Origin: Campylobacter jejuni
GTDB taxonomy: Bacteria; Campylobacterota; Campylobacteria; Campylobacterales; Campylobacteraceae
DNA: 64,000 nucleotides
Direction of reading: 5' to 3'
Assembly: GCA_014305285.1 (NCBI GenBank)
Contig: JACRSG010000008.1
Coordinates: 1-64,000 of the forward strand
Shown: piece by piece, positions 56,636 to 64,000 of the stretch
Layout of the letters: each line of letters begins with the position of its first letter
Numbering within the stretch: position 1 is the stretch's first letter
Notes under the pieces: generated by a model
What the model was told of the DNA's origin: nothing
The model's database searches: none
The model's input: only the letters and a program-made list of their open reading frames with translations
Translations under genes and position numbers: made by a program

Positions 56636-58998
56636 AATTAAGAATTTTTAGCTCTTTAAGGCAGATTAGAGAGTATTATAATCAAAAAAAACAGCAAAAT
56701 GCTTTATTGGATGGTGCTATTTGTATAGGCGAATTTTTAGATAAAGTTTGTTTGAGCAACTTTCATAAAGCAAGCTCTTATGAAAGCTTGCTTTTAATGC
56801 GAGAAGCTTGTTTAAAGAGTAAAGATTTAGAAAAAAAACTAGGAATTTCGGCAGAATTTTTTGCCTTTTTGAAAAATAATGAATATCTTTTTTCTTTTTT
56901 CAAAGAACTTAGTTTAGAAAAAAAAAGCATAGAAGATCTTAAAAATAATGATTATTATGCTACTTATAATGAACATTTGGAAATTTTAGATGAGGTGTAT
57001 AAGAATTATCTTACTTTGCTTGAAAAAAATTCTTTTTATGATGACCTTTCTTTACCTAAAAATTACACTCTTAATAAAGATTTTTTAGATGAGTATGAAG
57101 CTATAGTTTATGATTTACAAGGTTTTTTAAGCAAATTTGAAGAAAATTTATTAAGTGAAATTTCTCAGATTAAAGAAGTAGTTTTAAGTTTTAAAACGAG
57201 TAAATTTAATCTTGAATATCTTTTAAAACTTGATTTTTTAAAAACATTTGATTTAAAAATAAACACTCATTATGAAATTAATCTTTCAAAACAAGAGATT
57301 TTAAAAGAAGAAATTTTTAGAACAAAAAATTCAAAAATTAAACTCAAATCTTTTGAATTAAGGGCTTTGCAATGTGCTTTTGTTATGGATGAAATTTCAC
57401 ATTTTGTACGCAAAGGCTTAAAACCTGAAAATATTGTAGTGATAACTCCAGATGAAAGTTTTTGTAAGTTTTTAAGGCTTTTTGATAAAGACAATATGCT
57501 TAATTTTGCAAGTGGGATTAGTATTAAAGAAAGTTTATTTTATCAAAAATTTCAAGCACTTTATGAGAGTGCTAGTAGTGTTTCTTTTGTCTATAAAAAT
57601 CAAGAGGATTATTTTGAAGATACGCAGATGATTTTTGATTATCATAATACACTTTTACATTCTTTAAAGCTTGATTTTATAGAGTTTAAAAAGTATTTTG
57701 ATGAGAAATGTGATTTTGAATACTTTGAAAAACTACTTGCTTTATTTTTAGAAAATGAAAAACAAGAGCTTATTTATTTGATACGAAAAGAACTTTATTT
57801 TATTAAAGATTTATTGAAAAATCAGTCTTTAACTCTTAAAGAATTGATCCATCTTTTTTTCATGCAAATTTCACAAATTTCTCTTAGTTATGTAGGCGGA
57901 GGTAAGGTTACGGTAATGGGACTTTTAGAAAGTCGTGGGCTTTGTTTTGATGGGGTGATTTTGGTTGATTTTAATGAAGAATTTATTCCTAAAAGAAGTG
58001 TTAATGAACTTTTTTTAAACAACGAAGTGCGTAAAAAAGCAGGATTGATCAGTTATGATAGAAGAGAAAATTTACAAAGATTTTATTATGAAAGCTTGAT
58101 GAAGAATGCTTTAGAAGTAAGTATTTGTTTTGTGGAAAATGAAGAAAAAAGTAAATCACGCTTTTTAGATGAGCTTGATTTTGACTTTTTTTATGAAACC
58201 CATATTCATCAAAAAGCTTATCTTAATGCTTTAAAATTAGACTATGAAGGCATAAAACCTAATTTAACTCCTATAAAAGCTCCTATTTTAAAGCACAATC
58301 CTTTCGAGTTTCCGCTTTCTTTTAGTCGTTTTAATTTATTAGAAAATCAAAAAAGAACTTATTATTATCGTTATATTTTAAATTTAGCAGAACCTAGGGT
58401 TTTGAGTGAGGAAAGCAAAGCGAAGAATCAAGGAAATTTCATCCATAAAATGCTTGAAATTTATTATAAAAATTATGCAAATAATGATTTTGATATAAAA
58501 GTTTTTACAAATTTATTGGATAAAGAATATCAAAAATACAATATCAGCGAACTTGATCTTGAAGTATTTAAGCTAAAATTTATACAATTTGCCAAAAATG
58601 AAAAAGAGCATTTTTCAAAAGGCTTTTATGTGGCACATACAGAGCTTGAGTTAAATAATATTTTAAAGCTTGGAACAGATAGTATAAAACTTAAAGGCAC
58701 TATAGATCGTATCGATAGTTCAAAAGAAGGTCATTTGATCATTGATTATAAAAGTGGAAAAGTACCAAGTAATTCTTATCAACTTGCTTTTTATCAAGCT
58801 TTATATGATGAAAATGCAAGCGTGGGTTTTTATGATTTAAATAGTATGCAAATATTGCATCAAAAAGCTAAAAGTTTAGATGAGCTTAGAGAAAGACTTA
58901 AAGACTTGCTTCTTATGAGCAAGAAAGAAATAGAGTTTGAAAATGAACAAAATGAGTATTGTCCTTATAAACTCATTTATAAAAAGGAATTAAAATGA
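56632..58998 (+). CDS. addB: AddB-like recombination nuclease/helicase subunit (Cj1482c)
   Basis: Subunit of the AddAB double-strand-break repair complex. The 788 residues have a UvrD-like but degenerate N-terminal helicase part and a C-terminal PD-(D/E)XK nuclease (KGTIDRID, LIIDYKSGK). GRGLCFDGVILVDFNE-like and PLSFSRFNLLENQ segments match AddB/RexB-type proteins of epsilonproteobacteria. Overlaps ccoH and addA by 4 bases each. Confidence 0.8.
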   Translation: MKLRIFSSLRQIREYYNQKKQQNALLDGAICIGEFLDKVCLSNFHKASSYESLLLMREACLKSKDLEKKLGISAEFFAFLKNNEYLFSFFKELSLEKKSIEDLKNNDYYATYNEHLEILDEVYKNYLTLLEKNSFYDDLSLPKNYTLNKDFLDEYEAIVYDLQGFLSKFEENLLSEISQIKEVVLSFKTSKFNLEYLLKLDFLKTFDLKINTHYEINLSKQEILKEEIFRTKNSKIKLKSFELRALQCAFVMDEISHFVRKGLKPENIVVITPDESFCKFLRLFDKDNMLNFASGISIKESLFYQKFQALYESASSVSFVYKNQEDYFEDTQMIFDYHNTLLHSLKLDFIEFKKYFDEKCDFEYFEKLLALFLENEKQELIYLIRKELYFIKDLLKNQSLTLKELIHLFFMQISQISLSYVGGGKVTVMGLLESRGLCFDGVILVDFNEEFIPKRSVNELFLNNEVRKKAGLISYDRRENLQRFYYESLMKNALEVSICFVENEEKSKSRFLDELDFDFFYETHIHQKAYLNALKLDYEGIKPNLTPIKAPILKHNPFEFPLSFSRFNLLENQKRTYYYRYILNLAEPRVLSEESKAKNQGNFIHKMLEIYYKNYANNDFDIKVFTNLLDKEYQKYNISELDLEVFKLKFIQFAKNEKEHFSKGFYVAHTELELNNILKLGTDSIKLKGTIDRIDSSKEGHLIIDYKSGKVPSNSYQLAFYQALYDENASVGFYDLNSMQILHQKAKSLDELRERLKDLLLMSKKEIEFENEQNEYCPYKLIYKKELK

Positions 58999-61760
58999 GT
59001 CAATTTGAACCTTTTTTGGCTTTAGAAGCGAGTGCAGGAAGTGGAAAAACCTTTGCTTTGAGTGTGCGTTTTGTAGCACTTATTTTAAAAGGAGCTAGGA
59101 TTAATGAAATTTTAGCTTTAACTTTTACTAAAAAAGCTGCTAATGAAATGCAAAAAAGAATTATTGAGACTTTTTTAAATTTAGAAAAAGAAAATAAAGT
59201 GAGTGAATGTAGCGAACTTTGCAAGCTTTTAGGTAAAGATAAAGAAGAACTTATTTCTTTAAGAGATGCTAAAAAAGAAGAATTTTTAAGAACAGAGTTA
59301 AAAATCAGTACCTTTGATGCTTTTTTTGGAAAAATTTTGCGTGTTTTTGCTTTAAATTTAGGTTTAAGTAGTGATTTTGCAATAAGTGAAGAGAATCTTG
59401 ATGTAAGAGAGATTTTTTTAAAGCTTCTTAAAAAAGATGAATTAAAAGATTTGGCTTATTATATTAATTTGGTTGATGAGAAAGAAAATTTTTTTAACGA
59501 GCTTGAAAAATTTTATGAGAATGCTTATTTTCAAAATTGTCCTAGAATTCTAAATCCATCTAAAGCTTATATCAATAAAGCTTATAGCGAGTTAAGAAGC
59601 TATTGTTTAGGTTTAACTCATGTAAAAAATTATAAACATTTGTGCGACAATTTTAAAAGTGAAATTTTAGATTTATCCGAGTTTATGCAATCAAGTTTTA
59701 TGGGAAAATTTGAAAGCACAAAATATTTGCAAGATTTAGAAAGCACAGATTTGCATTTTAGCACAAAAAGAATGGAGCTTATAAATGCTTTAAATGCTTA
59801 TGCCATAGAGCTTGAAAATTATAAAATTGCTAATTTAATGAATCTTTTAAATCATTATAGTGAAGCTAAAAATATATTTCATAAAGATAAAAATACCTTA
59901 AATTTCCAAGATGTGAGTAAAAAAGTTTATGAGCTGATAATCAGTGATTTTAAAGATATGATTTATTTTCGTTTAGATGGTTTTATTTCGCATTTGCTTA
60001 TTGATGAATTTCAAGATACTAGTGTGATCCAATATCAAATTTTATGCCCTTTGATCGCCGAACTTGTTTCAGGAGAAGGAACTAAGAAAAATCGCACTTT
60101 TTTTTATGTGGGAGATAAAAAACAAAGTATTTATCGCTTTCGAAAAGGAAAAAAAGAATTATTTGATTTATTAAAACAAGAATTTAGCCAAATTAAAAGT
60201 AATAATTTAAATACCAATTATCGTTCTAAAGAGCTTTTGGTTGATTTTGTTAATGAAACCTTTAAAGAAAAAATCAAAGATTATAAAGAACAATTTGCCT
60301 TAGAAAGTAAAAAAGGTGGTTTTGTGCGTATTGTGGAATCTAAAGAACAAAAGGTTAAAAACCAAGCCCAAGAAATCAAAGAAAAGACTTTAGAAACTTT
60401 GTTTGAGCAAATTAATTTTTTAAGATCTAAAAATATTTCTTATGATGATATTTGTATTTTATGTTGGAAAAATAGTGATGCAGATATGGTTTTGGATTTT
60501 TTAAGAGAAGGAAAAATTCCTGCATTTACTCAAAGCAATGTTTTACTTGAAAATAAAGCAAGTGTAAGACTTGTTTTAGAATACGCTAAATATTGTATTT
60601 TTGGTGATGAATTTTACTTGGTGTTTTTAAAAGAACTTTTAGGTTTTAAGCCGAGAAAAGTCGCTCTTGATTTTTCAAAAAATACTATGGAAAATGTGCT
60701 TTTTTTGATAAAAGAATTAAAACTTAATTTAAATGATATCGCTTTAATACAATTTATCGAACATGCTAAAACTAAGGAGAATTTTTTAAAGCTTTTATTT
60801 GAGCCTTGTACTTTTAAAATAGTAAGTGAACAAAATATGGGTATTAGCATTATGAGTGTGCATAAATCCAAAGGTTTAGAATTTGAACATGTGATCTTGC
60901 TTGATAGTTTATCTAAAAACAATTCAAATAATGAAGATATCATGCTTGAATATGATATTAATCAAGGTTGGCAACTACATATCAAAGATAAAATTCGAGA
61001 GCTTACTAAAGAGCCTATTTATACTCTTTTTAAAGAAAATATTATAAGAGCAAATTATGAAGATGATATCAATAAACTTTATGTGGCTTTTACAAGAGCT
61101 AAGGAAAGTTTGATAATCATAAAAAGAAATGAAGAAAGCGTAAATGGGAATTATCCAAGTTATTTTAAGGGAGGATTTTTAAACATAAGCTCTCAAGAGA
61201 GAGGTTTTTTAGAAAGCAAAGAACAAATTTTAAGTGTTAAAAAAGAAAGTATGCAAGCTCTACAAAAATTTGAAAAAATCGCTCCGCAAGAAGCTCAAAG
61301 TGAAGAAAGACTTGATGGCAAAGATTTGTATTTTGGGAATGCTTTTCACTTTTTTATGCAAAATTTAAAACTTCCTAAGGGTGAAAATTTTCAAATACTT
61401 ACTCAAAGATGTAAGAGTAAATTTAGGCATTTTTTAGATGAGGGTGATTTTGAAAAGCTTTTTAAAAGAATTGAAATTTTACTTAAAAATACTCAATTTA
61501 AAAATTTAATTAGTGATAGAAAACTTTTAAAAGAACAAGCTTTGAGTTTTAATGGAGAAATTAAACGATTGGATTTGCTTGCTTTAAAAGATGAAGAGGC
61601 TTTTATAATTGATTATAAAACAGGTCTTGCTATGCAAGATAAACACAAAGAGCAGGTAAGAACTTATAAGATTGCCGTTAGTGAAATTTTGAAAAAAGAT
61701 AAAGTGCGTACTTTTATAGTTTATTGCTTGGAAAATGCAATTCAAATTTTGGAAATATAA
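58995..61760 (+). CDS. addA: AddA helicase-nuclease (Cj1481c)
   Basis: Superfamily I helicase with nuclease of the AddAB complex. The 921 residues contain Walker A ASAGSGKTFAL, the motif LTFTKKAANEM, LIDEFQDTS (Walker B), GDKKQSIYRFRKG, SVHKSKGLEFEHV and VAFTRAKES, then a C-terminal nuclease with FIIDYKTG. Coupled with addB. In Campylobacter and Helicobacter AddAB repairs breaks and supports host colonisation. Confidence 0.92.
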   Translation: MSQFEPFLALEASAGSGKTFALSVRFVALILKGARINEILALTFTKKAANEMQKRIIETFLNLEKENKVSECSELCKLLGKDKEELISLRDAKKEEFLRTELKISTFDAFFGKILRVFALNLGLSSDFAISEENLDVREIFLKLLKKDELKDLAYYINLVDEKENFFNELEKFYENAYFQNCPRILNPSKAYINKAYSELRSYCLGLTHVKNYKHLCDNFKSEILDLSEFMQSSFMGKFESTKYLQDLESTDLHFSTKRMELINALNAYAIELENYKIANLMNLLNHYSEAKNIFHKDKNTLNFQDVSKKVYELIISDFKDMIYFRLDGFISHLLIDEFQDTSVIQYQILCPLIAELVSGEGTKKNRTFFYVGDKKQSIYRFRKGKKELFDLLKQEFSQIKSNNLNTNYRSKELLVDFVNETFKEKIKDYKEQFALESKKGGFVRIVESKEQKVKNQAQEIKEKTLETLFEQINFLRSKNISYDDICILCWKNSDADMVLDFLREGKIPAFTQSNVLLENKASVRLVLEYAKYCIFGDEFYLVFLKELLGFKPRKVALDFSKNTMENVLFLIKELKLNLNDIALIQFIEHAKTKENFLKLLFEPCTFKIVSEQNMGISIMSVHKSKGLEFEHVILLDSLSKNNSNNEDIMLEYDINQGWQLHIKDKIRELTKEPIYTLFKENIIRANYEDDINKLYVAFTRAKESLIIIKRNEESVNGNYPSYFKGGFLNISSQERGFLESKEQILSVKKESMQALQKFEKIAPQEAQSEERLDGKDLYFGNAFHFFMQNLKLPKGENFQILTQRCKSKFRHFLDEGDFEKLFKRIEILLKNTQFKNLISDRKLLKEQALSFNGEIKRLDLLALKDEEAFIIDYKTGLAMQDKHKEQVRTYKIAVSEILKKDKVRTFIVYCLENAIQILEI

Positions 61761-61843
61761 ACTTTATTTTTACTTAAATTAAGTAAAAATTAATATTATT
61801 TTTTATACAATCACATTTTAAATTTTTGGCAAAGGTAAAAATT

Positions 61844-62269
61844 ATGACAAAGATAACAAAGCCAAACGAAGTAAAACGAGAATGGATTGTTTTAGACGCA
61901 GAAGGCAAACGTTTTGGTCGTCTTTTAACTGAAGTAGCAACGATTTTGAGAGGTAAAAATAAGCCTTGCTTTACTCCAAATGTTGATTGTGGTGATTATG
62001 TGATTATCATCAATGCTTCAAAAGCTGTATTCACAGGTGCTAATAAAGCAGAAGATAAGCTTTATCATAGACATTCAGGATATTTTGGAAGTGTAAAAAG
62101 CGAAAAATTTGGTGATTTACTTGAAAAAAATCCTGCAAAATTATATAAATTAGCAGTTAGAGGTATGCTTCCTAAAACAAATTTGGGCAGAGCTATGCTT
62201 AAAAAATTAAAAATCTATGCGGGTAGTGAGCATCCACACACTGCACAAATTGCTAAAGAAGGAAAATAA
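61844..62269 (+). CDS. rplM: 50S ribosomal protein L13
   Basis: Early-assembly protein of the large subunit. The 141 residues show [35 protein letters not shown] and [17 protein letters not shown] start at ATG 61844 ([10 protein letters not shown]) with AAAGGTAAAA upstream; a TTG extension to 61826 lacks a ribosome site. Operon with rpsI. Confidence 0.97.
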   Translation: MTKITKPNEVKREWIVLDAEGKRFGRLLTEVATILRGKNKPCFTPNVDCGDYVIIINASKAVFTGANKAEDKLYHRHSGYFGSVKSEKFGDLLEKNPAKLYKLAVRGMLPKTNLGRAMLKKLKIYAGSEHPHTAQIAKEGK

Positions 62270-62271
62270 TC

Positions 62272-62661
62272 ATGGCAACAACATACGCAACAGGTAAGAG
62301 AAAAACTGCTATCGCAAAGGTATGGGTAAAACCAGGTAGCGGTAAAATTAGTGTTAATGGTGTTGATTTAAACACTTGGCTTGGTGGACACGAAGCAATT
62401 AAACTTAAAGTGGTGCAACCTTTACTTGTGATTAAGCAAGAAACTTCAATGGATATTAAAGCAACTACTTTAGGCGGGGGCTATAGTGCTCAGGCTGAAG
62501 CTTTAAGACATGGAATTTCAAGAGCTTTAGCAGCTATGGATGCTGATTTTAGAGCTTTATTAAAACCTAAAGGACTTCTTACTAGAGATAGTAGAACTGT
62601 TGAGCGTAAAAAATACGGACGCCGCAAAGCAAGAAGAAGCCCACAATTTTCTAAACGTTAA
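62272..62661 (+). CDS. rpsI: 30S ribosomal protein S9
   Basis: The 129-residue chain opens [21 protein letters not shown] and ends with the basic tail [15 protein letters not shown] that reaches the P site. Separated from rplM by 2 bases. A strong terminator follows. Confidence 0.97.
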   Translation: MATTYATGKRKTAIAKVWVKPGSGKISVNGVDLNTWLGGHEAIKLKVVQPLLVIKQETSMDIKATTLGGGYSAQAEALRHGISRALAAMDADFRALLKPKGLLTRDSRTVERKKYGRRKARRSPQFSKR

Positions 62662-62669
62662 TATTTTTT

Positions 62670-62691
62670 GGTGGGATTTTCCCACCTTTTT
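62670..62691 (+). terminator. Rho-independent terminator after rpsI
   Basis: GGTGGGA (62670-62676), loop TTT, TCCCACC (62680-62686) followed by TTTTTAC. Classic form. Confidence 0.85.
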
Positions 62692-62787
62692 ACAATTTTT
62701 TATAAAACTCGTCCTTTTTTCTATCATTTATGATATAATCACAAAATTTAAAATTTTTATTTTATAACACAATGAAAGGTTTTTTCT

Positions 62788-63747
62788 ATGAAAAAAATAT
62801 TATTATATTTAGGTTTGGCAAGTGTTTTATTTGGTGCTGATAACAATGTAAAATTTGAAATCACCCCAACTTTGAACTACAATTATTTTGAAGGGAATTT
62901 AGATATGAATAATCGTTATGCACCAGGCATTAGACTTGGTTACCATTTTGACGATTTTTGGCTTGATCAATTAGAATTTGGTTTAGAGCATTATTCTGAT
63001 GTTAAATATGCAAATACAAATAAAACTACAGATATTACAAGAACTTATTTGAGTGCTATTAAAGGTATTGATATAGGTGAGAAATTTTATTTCTATGGTT
63101 TAGCAGGTGGAGGATATGAAGATTTCTCAAATGCTGCTTATGATAATAAAAGCGGTGGATTTGGACATTATGGTGCGGGTGTAAAATTCCGTCTTAGTGA
63201 TTCTTTGGCTTTAAGACTTGAAACTAGAGATCAAATTAATTTCAATGATGCAAACCATAATTGGGTTTCAATTTTAGGCATTAGTTTTGGTTTTGGTAGC
63301 ACAAAGGAAAAAGCTGTAGAAGAAGTTGCTCATACTCGTCCAGCTCCACAAGCAAAATGTTCTGTAGAACCAAGAGAAGGTGCTTTGTTAGATGAAAATG
63401 GTTGTGAAAAAACTATTTCTTTAGAAGGTCATTTTGGTTTTGATAAAACTACTATAAATCCAACTTTTCAAGAGAAAATTAAAGAAATTGCAAAAGTTTT
63501 AGATGAAAATGAAAGATATGATGCTATTCTTGAAGGACATACAGATAATATTGGTTTAAGAGCTTATAATCAAAAGCTTTCAGAAAGACGTGCTAAAAGT
63601 GTTGCTAATGAACTTGAAAAATATGGTGTAGAAAAAAGCCGTATCAAAACAGTAGGTTATGGTCAAGATAATCCTCGTTCAAGCAATGACACTAAAGAAG
63701 GTAGAGCGGATAATAGAAGAGTGGATGCTAAATTTATTTTAAGATAA
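62788..63747 (+). CDS. cadF: Fibronectin-binding outer-membrane protein CadF
   Basis: OmpA-like adhesin. Signal peptide [17 protein letters not shown], an eight-strand barrel domain, the fibronectin-binding FRLS at 134-137, a Cys-containing linker, and the C-terminal OmpA peptidoglycan domain ([30 protein letters not shown]). The 319 residues match the C. jejuni form rather than the longer C. coli form. TATAAT lies near 62733. The stop codon overlaps the ATG of the HAD relic. Confidence 0.97.
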   Translation: MKKILLYLGLASVLFGADNNVKFEITPTLNYNYFEGNLDMNNRYAPGIRLGYHFDDFWLDQLEFGLEHYSDVKYANTNKTTDITRTYLSAIKGIDIGEKFYFYGLAGGGYEDFSNAAYDNKSGGFGHYGAGVKFRLSDSLALRLETRDQINFNDANHNWVSILGISFGFGSTKEKAVEEVAHTRPAPQAKCSVEPREGALLDENGCEKTISLEGHFGFDKTTINPTFQEKIKEIAKVLDENERYDAILEGHTDNIGLRAYNQKLSERRAKSVANELEKYGVEKSRIKTVGYGQDNPRSSNDTKEGRADNRRVDAKFILR

Positions 63748-64000
63748 TGAACAAAACTATTTTATTTGATTTAGATAGCACTTTAATGATTCTACTGATG
63801 CTATTTAAATTCTTTCCAAGGGGCTTTTAAAGTCCTTGGATTAACTTCTAAAATAATGAAGAAATCAAAGATCTCATAGCTTATCCTTTAGAGCAAATGT
63901 TTGGAATGCTTTATCCAGATAAAGTAAATTTAAACAAAGAATTTGTATTGGCTTATCGTTAAATTTATGCACAAATTTATTTAGAGTAAACTACTCTTTT
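63747..64000 (+). pseudogene. HAD-family phosphatase relic (Cj1477c-like), 3' end outside window
   Basis: Broken hydrolase directly after cadF. It opens [14 protein letters not shown] with the HAD nucleophile motif DLDST, then loses frame at about 63787; restoring one base gives DSTDAILNSFQGAFKVLGL, and after another frame change EEIKDLIAYPLEQMFGMLYP and FVLAYR are readable before stops at 63961 and 63988. At least two frameshifts and further stops are seen. Resembles phosphoglycolate-phosphatase-like Gph proteins. Confidence 0.75.

Overview
This window is a chromosomal segment of Campylobacter jejuni or a very close relative. The evidence is AT-rich DNA, a roughly 985-residue type II-C Cas9 close to the known C. 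jejuni protein, a 319-residue CadF with an FRLS motif at 134-137, and a gene order that follows the NCTC 11168 region Cj1564 to Cj1477c in inverted orientation. Comparisons with reference strains are from memory, not from a database search.

Layout. 1-11 kb: a chemoreceptor (tlp3, cut by the window edge), then an eroding stress and redox cluster (MerR relic, MFS relic, aldo/keto reductase, alpha/beta hydrolase relic, cupin, broken carboxymuconolactone decarboxylase, zinc alcohol dehydrogenase, lipocalin relic, HxlR regulator, quinone reductase, EamA transporter) and the 5-oxoprolinase genes pxpABC. 11-22 kb: a relic of the tungstate transporter (tupC), then acs, galU, pgi, dps, an ATPase, a Bax-like protein, dapF, coaE, purM and dcuC. 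22-29 kb: cas9-cas1-cas2, tracrRNA and a long CRISPR array of 33 repeats and 32 spacers. 29-40 kb: moeA, moaE, moaD, cueO, nspC, an fdhD scar, modE, a tlp1 scar, putA and putP. 40-46 kb: a type I restriction-modification locus hsdR-hsdS-hsdM with a G9 tract inside hsdS, followed by a decayed selenocysteine tRNA gene. 46-64 kb: purA, three genes linked to flagella or of unknown function, carA, a broken sensor kinase with an intact response regulator, the cbb3 oxidase operon, addB-addA, rplM-rpsI, cadF and a broken HAD hydrolase.

The main biological story is the apparent removal of one physiological module at several separate places: tungstate uptake (tupABC, only tupC debris), formate dehydrogenase (fdhABCD, only a tiny fdhD scar), the selD region, the fdhT/fdhU slot (now holding hsdRSM) and tRNA-Sec (anticodon TTA, three stems each disrupted by an indel). 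Molybdenum cofactor genes and modE remain. A second story is defence: an unusually long Cas9 array whose repeats carry promoter-like elements, a Cas9 with one extra residue beside a PAM-contacting arginine, and a probably phase-variable type I specificity subunit. Many other pseudogenes (merR, MFS, hydrolase, lipocalin, bumS, tlp1, HAD) suggest a lineage undergoing niche specialisation.
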